Numbered from the stretch's first letter, positions 42,857 to 56,838 are shown. The stretch is 64,000 nt of DNA from Rhodococcus sp. KBS0724 (GCF_005938745.2 NZ_VCBX02000001.1:3072001-3136000); one strand, 5' to 3'. Made by a program: numbers and translations. Notes: a model not told the origin generated them from the sequence alone.

Positions 42857-43255
42857 ATGTCGACACCTACCGCTGCAGTTCGCGCACTGTACGAGCGTGA
42901 AATGTCCTCCGCGCAAGCCGCTTCCGGCGATGCGGCGCGGTGGAGTCATCTCGAGCGCGCCCATATCCTCTCTCAACCGCACCCGTGGCTGCACACCCGC
43001 AATCACCTCTCGATGCTTAATCTTGCACTACGGCAACATGATCGACGTGAGGTATTCGGGCAGGTCCTGCGTATCGTGGTCGCTGCACCCGGATCGTTGA
43101 GCGGGCGGTATCCGGTCGGTAACACCGGACGCACTGCTGTCGGGCTGATGACGCAGATGCCGATCCCTGCGGATCTGCAGAAAGTGCTGGCGCGCAGCCA
43201 CACTGAAACCGAAGATATCGATGCTGCAACCGAACCTGAGAGCACTCATGGCTGA
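42857..43255 (+). CDS. DUF3703-family protein of the metal-efflux operon
   Basis: 132 residues. The family core is SHLERAHILSQPHPWLHTRN, followed by HLSMLNLALRQHDRREVFGQ and SGRYPVGNTGRTAVGLMTQM. It contains many conserved His (five within residues 34-60) and no cysteine, so it may bind metal. Function not established; the gene order with cmtR and the ATPase is conserved, so a role in metal delivery or sensing is likely. ATG at 42857, 26 bases after the cmtR stop; overlaps the next gene by 8 bases. Confidence 0.72.
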   Translation: MSTPTAAVRALYEREMSSAQAASGDAARWSHLERAHILSQPHPWLHTRNHLSMLNLALRQHDRREVFGQVLRIVVAAPGSLSGRYPVGNTGRTAVGLMTQMPIPADLQKVLARSHTETEDIDAATEPESTHG

Positions 43256-45278
43256 CGCATGCTGCGGCCCAGACCTCAACCCGCCGGCTACAACCGAAGC
43301 GCACGAGAATGGGCAGCGACTCTGGCAGGTTCGCGACCTGCAAATAGCCGCCGCCGCAGCGCTCTTGCTGGCGATCTCCTGGCTTGTCGGACACACCGGC
43401 GCCGACACTGCAGCAACAGTGGTTGCGCTGTTCGCAGCGGTAATCGCAGCATCGACCTTCGTGCCGAATACCGCGGCGAACCTGCGCCACGGCCGCATCG
43501 GCGTCGGAACCCTGATGACGATTGCCGCGGTCGGCGCGATTGCACTCGGACAGATCACCGAAGCCGCGATGCTCGGAATCTTGTTCTCTATCGCCGAGGG
43601 CCTCGAACACTATGCGGTGACGAAAACCCGCCGCGGCCTGCGAGCACTTTTGGCGCTGGTGCCCCCGACTGTCTCGGTATTGCGCGGCGGCCGTGAAGTC
43701 AGGATCGCCCCGGACGAATTGACCGTCGGTGACCGAATGCTGGTGCGTCCCGGTGAACGCGCCGCCACCGACGGCACCATTGCGGCCGGCAGCACCAGCC
43801 TCGATCTGTCGGCGATCACCGGCGAATCAGTGCCTGTCGAAGCGGGCCCGGGTGATCAACTTCATGCAGGGGTGATCAACGGTGGCGGAGCCATCGAAGT
43901 CGACGTCACCGCCCGCGCCTCCGACAGCTCCCTCGCTCGGATCGTGCACATCGTCGAAGAAGCCCAGGACCGCAAGGGATCCGGCCAACGTCTCGCCGAC
44001 CGCATCGCCCGCCCGTTGGTGCCGGCCATCATGGTCCTCGCCGCACTGGTCGCCGCAATCGGTGCACTGCTCGGTGATCCGATGCTGTGGATCGAACGCG
44101 CACTGGTGGTACTCGTTGCTGCATCGCCCTACGCGCTCGCGATCTCGGTACCGCTCTCGGTCGTGGCAGCGATCGGTGCAGCAAGCCGCAACGGTGCGCT
44201 CGTCAAAGGCGGAGCGGCACTCGAAGAACTCGGCCGCATCACCGTGGTCGCCCTCGACAAGTCCGGCACCCTCACAGCCGGAGCGCCTGAGGTCATCGAC
44301 GTCGTCACCGTCCCCGGCACCACACGCGAACAAGCACTTTCGGCCGCCGCTGCACTCGAATCACGCAGCGAACACCCTCTCGCGACAGCGATTCTCGCCG
44401 CCACCGAGACCGTCGACCCGGCCGATGACGTCACCGCCGTCGCCGGACACGGACTGCGCGGCACACACCACGGCGCCGCACTATGGCTGGGGAAACCGGG
44501 CTGGGTCACCCCCGGCCCCCTTGCAGCCGATGTCGATCGACTCCAATGCGATGGCGCCACCGTTGTCCTCGTCGAACGCGGCGGCGTGGTGATCGCGGCG
44601 ATCGCCGTCCGTGACCAATTGCGGCCCGAAGCGCCCGAAGCGATCCGCCAACTCGCCGCACTCGGCATCGAAACGGCCATGCTGACCGGAGATAATCACC
44701 GAACCGCACAGGCTTTGGCCGAGCAAGCCGGAATCGGCACCGTCCACGCTGAACTACTTCCCGAGGACAAGGCTCGACTCCTCCCGGAGATAGCGCGAGG
44801 CCGCCACATCGCGATGGTCGGTGACGGAGTCAACGATGCCCCCGCCCTGGCAACCGCGAACGTCGGAGTCGCCATGGGTGCGATGGGCACAGACGTCGCC
44901 ATCGAAACCGCCGACATAGCCCTCATGGGGGAAGACCTTCGCCACTTGCCGCAGGTTCTCGCTCACGCCCGCCATGCCCGGGCGGTGATGCTGCAGAACA
45001 TCGGCCTCTCCCTGGCCATCATCGGCGTCCTCATCCCGCTCGCCGCGACCGGCGTCCTTGGACTGGCCACCGTCGTGTTCGTCCACGAACTCGCCGAAGT
45101 TCTGGTCATCGCCAATGCGATCCGCGCCGCCCGCACTACGCCTCTACCCGGCCAACCCGAGAATCGGCGAACAACAGGCCCGGTACATGTGAGCATGCCG
45201 CCGCCTCGCGATGATCTTGGTGACGACTGCTGTGCGTCTGCACCGCGACCTGTAGCTGCGCGGATCGACCGGCAGTGA
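43248..45278 (+). CDS. heavy-metal translocating P1B-type ATPase (CtpG/CmtA-like)
   Basis: 676 residues. P-type core motifs: TGES (actuator), DKSGTLTAG with the phosphorylated Asp337 (usual DKTGT), RSEHPLATAIL (HP motif), MLTGDNHRTA and GDGVNDAPAL. N-terminal DACCGPDL and C-terminal DDCCAS each hold a Cys pair. The transmembrane metal motif, normally CPC or SPC, reads SPY (Ser293-Pro294-Tyr295 in VAASPYALAIS). It would export Cd/Pb/Zn-type ions under CmtR control. The start ATG overlaps the upstream gene; an upstream in-frame start at 43221 is less likely. Length normal. Confidence 0.9.
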   Translation: MADACCGPDLNPPATTEAHENGQRLWQVRDLQIAAAAALLLAISWLVGHTGADTAATVVALFAAVIAASTFVPNTAANLRHGRIGVGTLMTIAAVGAIALGQITEAAMLGILFSIAEGLEHYAVTKTRRGLRALLALVPPTVSVLRGGREVRIAPDELTVGDRMLVRPGERAATDGTIAAGSTSLDLSAITGESVPVEAGPGDQLHAGVINGGGAIEVDVTARASDSSLARIVHIVEEAQDRKGSGQRLADRIARPLVPAIMVLAALVAAIGALLGDPMLWIERALVVLVAASPYALAISVPLSVVAAIGAASRNGALVKGGAALEELGRITVVALDKSGTLTAGAPEVIDVVTVPGTTREQALSAAAALESRSEHPLATAILAATETVDPADDVTAVAGHGLRGTHHGAALWLGKPGWVTPGPLAADVDRLQCDGATVVLVERGGVVIAAIAVRDQLRPEAPEAIRQLAALGIETAMLTGDNHRTAQALAEQAGIGTVHAELLPEDKARLLPEIARGRHIAMVGDGVNDAPALATANVGVAMGAMGTDVAIETADIALMGEDLRHLPQVLAHARHARAVMLQNIGLSLAIIGVLIPLAATGVLGLATVVFVHELAEVLVIANAIRAARTTPLPGQPENRRTTGPVHVSMPPPRDDLGDDCCASAPRPVAARIDRQ

Positions 45279-45314
45279 AGTCGGGGGGGAGGGGGCAGCA
45301 ACGAGCTCGCGGAA

Positions 45315-45563
45315 TTGGTCTTCAAGTTGGGTGCCTATGTCGGTGAACTCTTGGTCCGTCACGCCGGCGGAGTATGGGCGGACCCGCCCGCGGAGATGGG
45401 TGGCTGGCCAGTCGTGAAGCTGCCTTCGGGTTACTACGCGAACCCGATCGACAAGGCATTCAAGCGCGTGGACAACGGTCCTGAGGACAGCGTTGTGTCG
45501 TTCTGGGCGGCCGTAGTTCCGACTTCGTCGGGCAACCCCCGCCGGTGGTTCCGGCGGCGTTGA
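45315..45563 (+). CDS. short ORF, probably an N-terminally truncated hypothetical protein
   Basis: 82 residues from TTG at 45315; the frame is open further upstream but offers no better start, and a G-rich run (45279-45297) precedes it. Segments LGAYVGELLVRHAGGVWADP and NPIDKAFKRVDNGPEDSVVS look like the conserved C-terminal domain of a longer protein that I cannot name. Same strand as the ATPase, 37 bases after it. A fragment or a very short gene. Confidence 0.35.
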   Translation: MVFKLGAYVGELLVRHAGGVWADPPAEMGGWPVVKLPSGYYANPIDKAFKRVDNGPEDSVVSFWAAVVPTSSGNPRRWFRRR

Positions 45564-45734
45564 ACACTGGATCCGGCTGCCCGATCGAGGGTTGTGATTG
45601 CCGTGCGCCACGCTCCCGTGCTCCCGCGGAAACCGGATAAACGGATTCTCCTTCCGATGTGACGTTGTGCAATCGGACAGAGGTCGAAGGACCACTGTCA
45701 CAACCACTGTCCGCGACGTGGAAAGATAGTCGTC

Positions 45735-46922
45735 GTGCTGCGTTGGATAACTGCTGGAGAATCCCATGGTCCCGCCCTCGTTGCGATGCTCGAGGGCATG
45801 GTCGCGGGGGTCGAAGTGACCTCTGAGGCCATCTCGTCCGAACTTGCCCGTCGTCGACTCGGCTATGGCCGTGGCGCGCGGATGAAGTTCGAGGCCGACA
45901 AGGTCACCATCATCGGTGGTGTCCGCCACGGCTTTACGCTCGGTGGCCCCGTTGCCATCGAAATCGGTAATACCGAGTGGCCGAAGTGGGAAACCATCAT
46001 GTCCGCCGATCCGGTCGATCCGGATCTGCTTGCCGATCAGGCCCGCAATGCACCGTTGACGCGCCCGCGTCCCGGCCACGCCGATTACAGCGGCATGCTC
46101 AAGTACGGCTTCAACGACGCCCGCCCCATTCTGGAGCGCGCGAGTGCTCGTGAGACCGCAGCCCGTGTGGCTGCTGGAACTGTCGCTCGCTCCTTCCTCC
46201 GTCAGGTGTTCGGCGTCGAGGTTGTCTCGCACGTCATTTCCATCGGTGCTTCCGAGCCCTATGTCGGTCCGGTGCCCGAGGGCAAGGACCTGGACGCGAT
46301 CGACGCGAGCCCGGTCCGCGCATTCGACAAGGCTGCCGAAGAGTCGATGATCGCCGAAATCGAAGCAGCCAAGAAGGACGGCGACACCCTTGGCGGTGTC
46401 GTCGAGGTTGTCATTCACGGCCTGCCTGTCGGCATCGGAACGTTCGTCAGTGGCGCAGAGCGTCTCGACGCTCGACTCGCCGCAGCCCTGATGGGAATCC
46501 AGGCCATCAAGGGTGTCGAGGTCGGTGACGGTTTTGAGACCGCGCGTCGCCGAGGCAGCGAAGCTCACGACGAGATCCGCCCCGGCCCGGACGGGATCGT
46601 CCGCTCCACCAACCGCGCAGGCGGCATCGAAGGCGGCATGACCAACGGCGAGGCACTGCGAGTTCGTGCCGCGATGAAGCCGATCTCAACGGTGCCGCGC
46701 GCATTGGCGACGGTCGACATGGAAAGCGGTGAAGAGGCAGTTGCCATCCATCAGCGCAGTGACGTCTGCGCGGTTCCGGCTGCCGGCGTCGTTGCGGAAT
46801 CCATGGTTGCGCTTGTTGTCGCTCAAGCCGCACTCGAAAAGTTCGGTGGTGATTCCATTGCCGAGACCACAGCAAACTACCGGCGCTACGCCGACGGTAT
46901 CGCAGCCCGGCCGCCTCGCTGA
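45735..46922 (+). CDS. aroC: chorismate synthase
   Basis: 395 residues. It converts EPSP to chorismate using reduced FMN, the last common step to aromatic compounds. The family blocks are all present: [85 protein letters not shown] and the C-terminal [21 protein letters not shown] start directly at the family N terminus. First gene of aroC-aroK-aroB-aroQ; the 170 bases upstream hold its promoter. Confidence 0.96.
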   Translation: MLRWITAGESHGPALVAMLEGMVAGVEVTSEAISSELARRRLGYGRGARMKFEADKVTIIGGVRHGFTLGGPVAIEIGNTEWPKWETIMSADPVDPDLLADQARNAPLTRPRPGHADYSGMLKYGFNDARPILERASARETAARVAAGTVARSFLRQVFGVEVVSHVISIGASEPYVGPVPEGKDLDAIDASPVRAFDKAAEESMIAEIEAAKKDGDTLGGVVEVVIHGLPVGIGTFVSGAERLDARLAAALMGIQAIKGVEVGDGFETARRRGSEAHDEIRPGPDGIVRSTNRAGGIEGGMTNGEALRVRAAMKPISTVPRALATVDMESGEEAVAIHQRSDVCAVPAAGVVAESMVALVVAQAALEKFGGDSIAETTANYRRYADGIAARPPR

Positions 46923-46950
46923 GAGCGTCCAAACGGAGGTTCCTGCCACG

Positions 46951-49020
<2,070 letters not shown>

Positions 49021-49050
49021 CATACGTCAACACGAAATACCTACACACGA

Positions 49051-49089
49051 ACTGAGGGCTCCGAGGATGATTTCCTCGGAGCCCTCAGT
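49051..49089. terminator. perfect 17-bp stem bidirectional terminator
   Basis: ACTGAGGGCTCCGAGGA (49051-49067) and TCCTCGGAGCCCTCAGT (49073-49089) are fully complementary around TGATT. It lies between the convergent aroQ and the membrane-protein gene (stop at 49105) and can serve both. Confidence 0.9.
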
Positions 49090-49104
49090 GGTCGGTGGTG
49101 GACG

Positions 49105-49713
49105 TTACTGTTCGCGCTTGCCCGGATCGATGGCGGGAAAGACGGTGGTGTCGGCGTCGGATTCCTCGACTGTCATGGCAGCGCCGCTGTACGCGTGCTG
49201 GGTTGTGGGGGAGTCGTAGCCTTCGCTGACAGGAACAGGTTCGTGATGGCGCTCGTGCGACGGAGTTTGCGGCGCCGTGCCGTGCTTACGCTGCTCACGA
49301 CTGGTGAGGAACCGGCCGCCGGTGGCGGCGATCATCGCGGGGACGAAGATCAGCAGAATTGTGAAGGCCGCTCCGGCGGTGATCTCGAAGAACAAGCCCT
49401 GCTGGGTCAGTTCGAGAGCCGGGACGAGGCTGAGGAGCCAGCTGGCTGCGCCGGCGACAAAGCCACCGAGAACTGCGGCTTTGAGCCACAGCATCAGGAG
49501 GTCTGCGCCGTCGTCGGGTTCGGGGAACTGGCGACGATCACGGATGCCGTCGATTCCGCCCCAGATCGCGGCAAGTGCAATGACGATGAACAGGGAGAGC
49601 CATCGCAGGGTGGAGCCCTGGAGTGGCCACTGCGCGATTGCTATACCGAGCAATGCGCGAAACACAACATGTATCAGGGCCATGCCGAGGCCACGTACTA
49701 ACCACGCGTTCAT
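49105..49713 (-). CDS. membrane protein of the B-4DMT type
   Basis: 202 residues. Four membrane segments: LGMALIHVVFRALLGIAIA (about 9-27), LRWLSLFIVIALAAIWGGI (about 36-54), AAVLGGFVAGAASWLLSLV (about 79-97) and FEITAGAAFTILLIFVPAMI (about 109-128), followed by a hydrophilic tail rich in His, Ser and Pro. This layout is that of the B-4DMT family found beside pepQ/aro genes in mycolata. Function unknown. Its start and that of pepQ lie back to back, 111 bases apart. Confidence 0.7.
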   Translation of the reverse strand: MNAWLVRGLGMALIHVVFRALLGIAIAQWPLQGSTLRWLSLFIVIALAAIWGGIDGIRDRRQFPEPDDGADLLMLWLKAAVLGGFVAGAASWLLSLVPALELTQQGLFFEITAGAAFTILLIFVPAMIAATGGRFLTSREQRKHGTAPQTPSHERHHEPVPVSEGYDSPTTQHAYSGAAMTVEESDADTTVFPAIDPGKREQ

Positions 49714-49824
49714 ACCTACAGCCTAACTAGAACAGATTCCATTTGTGGCCTAACCCACAATTATTGATGTAACCGCGTGTTTCGGGTTGGGGAGGAGAGC
49801 GGGGGGAGCGGGTAGGTTCGAGTC

Positions 49825-50919
49825 ATGTCAGTTGATCATCGGTCCCGCCGCGATGCCCTCCGTGCGCTTCTGGTCGAGCGCGAACTCGACGCGATTCTCG
49901 TCACAAACCTCTTGAACATCCGCTACCTCACCGGGTTTACCGGTTCGAACGCCGCGTTGGTGGTGAGCGCACGAGATGCCAGTGGCGACGAGGATGCGAC
50001 GGTCATCTGTACGGATGGTCGTTACGTCACTCAAGTCGGCGAGCAGGTGCCGGACCTGCGGGCCGAAATCGATCGTTCGAGCGCCGCGCATTTGATCGGG
50101 ACTTACTCGGGCGACGTGCTGGCTTTCGAGGCGCACGTCGCGACGTTTGCCGAGCACCGATCCTGGACGGAGGCTGCGCCGTCGGTCCGGTTCGAACCGG
50201 TGAGCGGGCTCGTCGAAAAACTCCGCATGGTCAAGGACGAACACGAGATCGGATTGTTGCGGTCGGCGTGTGCAGCAGCCGATGATGCGTTGGCGCAGTT
50301 GATCACTCGCGGCGGACTGCGACCAGGTCGCACCGAACGGGAGGTGGGCCGCGAACTGGAAAACCTCATGTTCGACAACGGCGCAGACGGGATTTCGTTC
50401 GAGACGATCGTGGCTGCCGGAGCAAACTCGGCGATTCCGCATCATCGACCTACCGGCGCGGTGTTGGCGTCGGGTGACTTCGTGAAACTGGACTTCGGCG
50501 CCCAGGTCGGCGGGTATCACTCCGACATGACTCGCACCTACGTGCTCGAGACTGTTTCCGATTGGCAACGGGACGTCTACGACCTGGTTGCCAAGTCCCA
50601 AGCGGCCGGCCGCGCAGCCCTGATTCCCGGCGCGGAATGCGCTGCCGTCGACGCTGCGGCACGCTCGGTGATCGACGACGCAGGGTACGGCGAATTGTTC
50701 CTGCACGGCCTCGGGCACGGCGTGGGGCTGGAAATCCACGAAGCTCCCGGAATCGGGAAGCTCGGCACCGGTACACTTCTTTCCGGCGCGGCGGTGACCG
50801 TCGAGCCGGGCGTGTACTTCTCCGGGCGCGGAGGCGTACGGATCGAGGACACGCTCGTTGTTCGTGAGCAGGGGCCAGAGCTGCTCACACTGACCGCAAA
50901 AGACCTTACCGTCGTCTGA
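49825..50919 (+). CDS. pepQ: Xaa-Pro peptidase (M24B family)
   Basis: 364 residues. N-terminal creatinase-like domain (about 1-130) and C-terminal pita-bread domain with the five metal ligands: Asp in VKLDFGAQV, Asp in YHSDMTRTY, His in [14 protein letters not shown], Glu in VTVEPGVYF and Glu in [10 protein letters not shown]. It cleaves Xaa-Pro dipeptides or N-terminal Xaa-Pro bonds in the cytosol. ATG start. Next to efp, as in other actinobacteria. Confidence 0.92.
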   Translation: MSVDHRSRRDALRALLVERELDAILVTNLLNIRYLTGFTGSNAALVVSARDASGDEDATVICTDGRYVTQVGEQVPDLRAEIDRSSAAHLIGTYSGDVLAFEAHVATFAEHRSWTEAAPSVRFEPVSGLVEKLRMVKDEHEIGLLRSACAAADDALAQLITRGGLRPGRTEREVGRELENLMFDNGADGISFETIVAAGANSAIPHHRPTGAVLASGDFVKLDFGAQVGGYHSDMTRTYVLETVSDWQRDVYDLVAKSQAAGRAALIPGAECAAVDAAARSVIDDAGYGELFLHGLGHGVGLEIHEAPGIGKLGTGTLLSGAAVTVEPGVYFSGRGGVRIEDTLVVREQGPELLTLTAKDLTVV

Positions 50920-50953
50920 GACGGTTTCCCGACCCCTAGGAGACGCGAAGCAA

Positions 50954-51517
50954 GTGGCTTCCACCAGTGATTTCAAGAACGGTCTGGTTCTGCAGATCGA
51001 AGGCCAGCTGTGGACGATTATCGAGTTCCAGCATGTCAAGCCCGGCAAGGGCCCTGCCTTCGTGCGTACCAAGCTCAAGAACGTGCTCTCGGGCAAGGTA
51101 GTGGACAAGACGTTCAACGCCGGTGTGAAGGTCGAGACCGCCACGGTCGACCGCCGCGACATGACCTACCTGTACCACGACGGTAGCGACTACATCTTCA
51201 TGGACGGCGACACCTACGACCAGATTCCGATCAGCGAAACCGTTGTCGGCGAGCAGTCGCGTTTCCTTCTCGAGAACATGGCCGTTCAGGTTGCAACCCA
51301 CGAGGACGTTCCGCTTTTCGTCGAGCTCCCGGTTACGGTCGAGCTCGTCGTTCAGCACACCGATCCGGGTCTGCAGGGCGACCGCTCCACCGGCGGCACC
51401 AAGCCTGCCACCCTCGAGACCGGCGCCGAGATCAACGTGCCGCTGTTCATCAACACCGGTGACAAGCTAAAGGTCGATTCGCGTGACGGTAACTACCTCG
51501 GGCGTGTGAATTCCTAA
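50954..51517 (+). CDS. efp: translation elongation factor P
   Basis: 187 residues, three beta-barrel domains. The loop carrying the tip residue reads [16 protein letters not shown], so the tip is Lys34 (type with Lys rather than Arg). It rescues ribosomes stalled at polyproline. The C terminus NYLGRVNS is conserved. GTG start with AGGAG about 11 bases upstream, 34 bases after pepQ. Confidence 0.96.
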   Translation: MASTSDFKNGLVLQIEGQLWTIIEFQHVKPGKGPAFVRTKLKNVLSGKVVDKTFNAGVKVETATVDRRDMTYLYHDGSDYIFMDGDTYDQIPISETVVGEQSRFLLENMAVQVATHEDVPLFVELPVTVELVVQHTDPGLQGDRSTGGTKPATLETGAEINVPLFINTGDKLKVDSRDGNYLGRVNS

Positions 51518-51518
51518 A

Positions 51519-52019
51519 GTGTCCGGCACTCATAAGAAACTCGGTGCGCGCCACAAGGCGCGCAAGCGTGCTGTCGACTTCCTTTTCGAAGCCGAGGCAC
51601 GTGACCTCGATCCGGTTGCACTGACATCGGAGCGTTCCGATCTGTCGGTCAAGGACGACGCGGTTGCTCCGGTTGCTCCGTACACGGTCACCTTGGTGTC
51701 CGGAGTTGCGGAGAACCTCGACCGGATCGATCAGGTCATCTCGTCGCACCTGCAGGACTGGACGCTCGAGCGTCTGCCGGCAGTCGACCGCGCGATCCTG
51801 CGTATTGCCGTGTGGGAACTCTTCCATGCGACGGACGTGCCGCCGGTTGTCGCCGTGGACGAGGCCGTCGAATTGGCAAAGCAGTTGTCGACGGATGATT
51901 CGCCTGGATTCGTCAACGGAATTCTCGGCCAGGTCGTCCTCGTCGCGCCGCAGGTTCGTTCGGCCGCTGCAGCGACATCGCAGCGGGCGCAGCAGGATAC
52001 CGATTCGGGTACCGAGTAG
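51519..52019 (+). CDS. nusB: transcription antitermination factor NusB
   Basis: 166 residues, all helical. The RNA-binding Arg-rich N terminus ([20 protein letters not shown]) and the [32 protein letters not shown] and [19 protein letters not shown] blocks are typical. It binds boxA RNA with NusE for rRNA antitermination. Starts 2 bases after efp. The 20-residue tail is longer than in enteric bacteria but normal for actinomycetes. Confidence 0.95.
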   Translation: MSGTHKKLGARHKARKRAVDFLFEAEARDLDPVALTSERSDLSVKDDAVAPVAPYTVTLVSGVAENLDRIDQVISSHLQDWTLERLPAVDRAILRIAVWELFHATDVPPVVAVDEAVELAKQLSTDDSPGFVNGILGQVVLVAPQVRSAAAATSQRAQQDTDSGTE

Positions 52020-52067
52020 CTCTACAGTTCCGCGTATTTCAGTACTACCGCCCGCCGTTCGAGCTTA

Positions 52068-52089
52068 GGTTGTGTGTCTGCACACAACC
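52068..52089 (+). terminator. hairpin after nusB
   Basis: GGTTGTGTG (52068-52076) and CACACAACC (52081-52089) pair perfectly around TCTG, 49 bases after nusB; a second short hairpin (CCGTCA-TCA-TGACGG, 52089-52103) abuts it. Probable terminator separating nusB from the pyr operon. Confidence 0.6.
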
Positions 52090-52161
52090 CGTCATCATGA
52101 CGGCTCGCGCGGCGGGTTTCAGGTCTGTCGGCTGATAGGGTGGGGAACCGTCAGACATCCT

Positions 52162-53769
<1,608 letters not shown>

Positions 53770-53795
53770 CAAGCAATCAGAACGGAGAATCACCC

Positions 53796-55103
53796 GTGAG
53801 TGTCCTGCTCCGCGGCGTACTGATCTACGGAGAAGGGGAAGCCGTCGACGTCCGTGTCGGCGACGGAGTCATTCTCGAGATCGGCGTGAATCTGGATCCG
53901 GCCACTGCATCCGAGGTGATCGACGGCAGCGGTCAGATCCTGCTTCCCGGATTTGTCGACCTGCACACGCATCTACGTGAACCCGGTCGCGAAGACACGG
54001 AGACCATCGAAACAGGCTCTGCTGCAGCTGCTCTGGGTGGGTACACCGCAGTGTTCGCAATGGCGAACACCAGCCCGGTTGCCGATTCCGTGGTCATCAC
54101 CGATCACGTGTGGCGACGCGGCCAGGAAGTCGGCCTCGTCGACGTCCATCCCGTCGGCGCGGTCACAGTCGGCCTCGAAGGCAAGCAGCTCGCCGAGATG
54201 GCAACCATGGCCGCCGGTGTCGGCCAGGTCAAGATGTTCTCGGACGACGGCCATTGCGTCGACAACCCGCTGATCATGCGCCGCGCGCTCGAGTACTCCA
54301 GTTCACTGGGCGTTCTCATCGCGCAGCACGCCGAGGAACCGCGCTTGACCGTCGGCGCAGTTGCGCACGAGGGGCCCACTGCAGCTCGCCTCGGGTTGGC
54401 GGGCTGGCCGCGCGCAGCGGAGGAGTCCATCGTTGCTCGCGACGCATTGCTCGCCCGTGACGCCGGCGCCCGGGTCCACATCTGCCACGCGTCCACAGCG
54501 GGAACCGTCGAACTCGTCAAGTGGGCTCGCGGACAGGGCATTTCGATCACCGCCGAGGTCACTCCGCACCACCTGCTGCTCGACGATTCGCGTCTCGAGA
54601 CGTACGACGCCATCAATAAGGTCAACCCGCCGCTTCGTGAGGCCAGCGATGTTGCTGCCCTGCGCAAGGGTCTGGCCGAGGGCATCATCGACTGCGTGGC
54701 CACCGATCACGCTCCGCACGCCGAGCAGGACAAGTGCTGCGAGTTCGCCGCTGCTCGTCCCGGCATGCTCGGCCTCGAAACGGCGCTCTCGATCATCGTG
54801 CAAACCATGGTCCAGCCAGGCTTGCTCGACTGGCGCGGCGTGGCTCGCGTCATGAGTGAGCGTCCCGCAGCGATTGTCGGCCTCGACGATCAGGGCCGTC
54901 CCATCGAGGTAGGGGAGCCGGCCAACCTCACGTTGGTCGATCCCGCCGCAGAGTGGACCGTGCACGGCAAGGCGCTGGCGAGTGTCGCGAATAACACTCC
55001 GTATGAGTCGATGACATTGCCTGCTCGGGTCACGACCACACTGTTACGTGGCCGCGTTACTGCACACGACGGATCGCCGCGGCTGCTGAGCAGCAAGGAG
55101 TAG
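53796..55103 (+). CDS. pyrC: dihydroorotase
   Basis: 435 residues, class I type. Metal site: [17 protein letters not shown] (HxH, Arg), the two later His ([18 protein letters not shown]) and Asp in [14 protein letters not shown]. It cyclises carbamoyl aspartate to dihydroorotate. GTG at 53796 is chosen, with GGAG 8 bases upstream; a GTG at 53766 overlapping the pyrB stop is the alternative and would add 10 residues. Confidence 0.95.
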   Translation: MSVLLRGVLIYGEGEAVDVRVGDGVILEIGVNLDPATASEVIDGSGQILLPGFVDLHTHLREPGREDTETIETGSAAAALGGYTAVFAMANTSPVADSVVITDHVWRRGQEVGLVDVHPVGAVTVGLEGKQLAEMATMAAGVGQVKMFSDDGHCVDNPLIMRRALEYSSSLGVLIAQHAEEPRLTVGAVAHEGPTAARLGLAGWPRAAEESIVARDALLARDAGARVHICHASTAGTVELVKWARGQGISITAEVTPHHLLLDDSRLETYDAINKVNPPLREASDVAALRKGLAEGIIDCVATDHAPHAEQDKCCEFAAARPGMLGLETALSIIVQTMVQPGLLDWRGVARVMSERPAAIVGLDDQGRPIEVGEPANLTLVDPAAEWTVHGKALASVANNTPYESMTLPARVTTTLLRGRVTAHDGSPRLLSSKE

Positions 55104-55108
55104 GCGTC

Positions 55109-55666
55109 ATGGAGATGGAACGAGTTCTGTGGATTGTCGGTCTGGTGGTCTTCTGGGCCGCGATGATCGGCCTGATGTTCATCGGCTGGCGTGGCCGCGC
55201 CCGACGACAGAAAGACAAGATCGGCGAGCTGCCCACGGTACCGGCAACGTTGGGTGAATTGCTGGTCATGCCCACCACCGGCCTGTACGTCGGCAGCACC
55301 ATCGCGCCAAGCTGGCAGGACCGCATTGCAGTCGGTGATCTCGGATTCCGGGCGACCTGCGAGATCAGTCGCTACTCCAACGGAATTCTGGTCGAACGTG
55401 ACGGGGCGTCGGCTATCTGGATTCCGGAGAAGTCGATCCGCGCGATCCGCACCGAGAACGGCCTCGCAGGCAAGGTGATGAGCAAGGACGGTGTCCTGGT
55501 CATCCGCTGGGAGTTGCCGAGCGGAACCGAGATCGACACGGGTGTGCGCGGCGACGACAAATTGGTGTACCCGGACTGGGTCAAGCCGGTTACTGCTTCG
55601 AACAAGACGAACAACAATGAAGACGCAAGCTCTGGCGACATCGAGCAGAACGGAAAGAACGCATGA
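55109..55666 (+). CDS. membrane-anchored PH-like protein of the pyr operon
   Basis: 185 residues. One N-terminal membrane helix (WIVGLVVFWAAMIGLMFIGW, about 8-27), a basic stretch (RGRARRQKDK), then a cytosolic PH-like beta domain (LYVGSTIAPSWQDRIAVGD, SNGILVERDGASAIWIPEKS) and an Asn/Asp-rich tail. A homologous gene sits between pyrC and carA in mycobacteria. Function unknown; its fixed place suggests a link to pyrimidine or arginine biosynthesis. Starts 5 bases after pyrC and overlaps carA by 4. Confidence 0.8.
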   Translation: MEMERVLWIVGLVVFWAAMIGLMFIGWRGRARRQKDKIGELPTVPATLGELLVMPTTGLYVGSTIAPSWQDRIAVGDLGFRATCEISRYSNGILVERDGASAIWIPEKSIRAIRTENGLAGKVMSKDGVLVIRWELPSGTEIDTGVRGDDKLVYPDWVKPVTASNKTNNNEDASSGDIEQNGKNA

Positions 55667-56838
55667 GCGGCTTTGACAGCAGCCCCGCAGTATTGGTCCT
55701 CGAAGACGGACGGGTGTTCCGCGGAACCACCTTCGGTGCAGTTGGACAGACGCTGGGCGAAGCGGTGTTCAGCACCGGAATGACCGGCTACCAGGAAACG
55801 CTCACCGACCCCAGCTACCACCGCCAGATCGTGGTCTCCACTGCGCCGCAGATCGGCAACACCGGCTGGAACGACGAGGACGACGAGTCTGTCGGACCGA
55901 CCGGCGAGCGTGCCGGAGCGAAGATCTGGGTTGCCGGATACGTGGTCCGCGATCCTTCTCGGGTTACCTCGAGCTGGCGCGCGACAGGTTCGCTGCAGGC
56001 CAAGCTCGAAGAGCAGGGAATTGTCGGCATCGCCGGGATCGACACTCGCGCCCTGGTTCGCCACCTGCGTACCCGCGGTTCGATGAAGGCCGGCGTCTTC
56101 TCCGGTGAGGCAATCGCCGCCGACGACGAGTTGGTCCGCCGGGTTCAGGATCAGCCGACCATGCTCGGCGCCGATCTTGCCGGCGAGGTCAGCACCACCA
56201 GCGGCTACGTCGTCGAGCCCAAGGGTGGCGAAGCGCTGTACACCGTTGCCGCCATCGACCTCGGTATCAAGACCAACACCCCGCGCATGTTCGCCGAGCG
56301 CGGCATCCGCGTGCACGTCTTGCCGTCCAACGCGAGCCTCGAGCAGATTCTCGACCTGAAGGCCGACGGAGTGTTCCTCTCCAACGGTCCCGGCGACCCG
56401 GCCACCGCCGACGGCGCCGTCCACCTCACCAAAGAGGTCATCGGACAGGGCTTGCCGCTGTTCGGCATCTGCTTCGGTAACCAGATCCTGGGCCGCGCCC
56501 TCGGTCTGAGCACGTACAAGATGAAGTTCGGCCACCGCGGCATCAACATCCCGGTGATCGAGCACCAGACGGGTCGCATCGCGATCACAGCTCAGAACCA
56601 CGGCTTCGCGCTCGAAGGTGAAGCCGGCCAGGAATTCGACACCCCGTTCGGTCGCGCCGTGGTCAGCCACACCTGCGCCAACGACGGAGCCGTCGAAGGT
56701 GTTCGCCTGCTGGACGACTCCGCCTTCTCGGTGCAGTACCACCCCGAGGCAGCAGCCGGCCCGCACGACGCCGCGTACCTCTTCGACCGCTTCACCAGCC
56801 TGCTCTCCGCACGGAAAGAAACCGGAGTCAAGAACTAA
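55663..56838 (+). CDS. carA: carbamoyl-phosphate synthase small (glutaminase) subunit
   Basis: 391 residues. N-terminal domain [20 protein letters not shown] and [18 protein letters not shown]-terminal class I glutaminase with nucleophile Cys in [15 protein letters not shown] (about residue 268) and His/Glu in [13 protein letters not shown]. It hydrolyses glutamine and passes ammonia to CarB. Overlaps the upstream gene by 4 bases and shares one base with carB (TAATG). Confidence 0.96.
   Translation: MSGFDSSPAVLVLEDGRVFRGTTFGAVGQTLGEAVFSTGMTGYQETLTDPSYHRQIVVSTAPQIGNTGWNDEDDESVGPTGERAGAKIWVAGYVVRDPSRVTSSWRATGSLQAKLEEQGIVGIAGIDTRALVRHLRTRGSMKAGVFSGEAIAADDELVRRVQDQPTMLGADLAGEVSTTSGYVVEPKGGEALYTVAAIDLGIKTNTPRMFAERGIRVHVLPSNASLEQILDLKADGVFLSNGPGDPATADGAVHLTKEVIGQGLPLFGICFGNQILGRALGLSTYKMKFGHRGINIPVIEHQTGRIAITAQNHGFALEGEAGQEFDTPFGRAVVSHTCANDGAVEGVRLLDDSAFSVQYHPEAAAGPHDAAYLFDRFTSLLSARKETGVKN

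Noticed and set aside
45279..45300. G-rich run as a G-quadruplex
   Set aside because: Only two long G runs are present, too few for a standard four-tract quadruplex.
45144..46568. 474-codon minus-strand frame
   Set aside because: Runs through the 3' end of the ATPase gene and antisense through aroC; no ribosome-binding site and no domain.
49828..51162. 444-codon minus-strand frame over pepQ and efp
   Set aside because: Antisense shadow covering two clearly identified genes.
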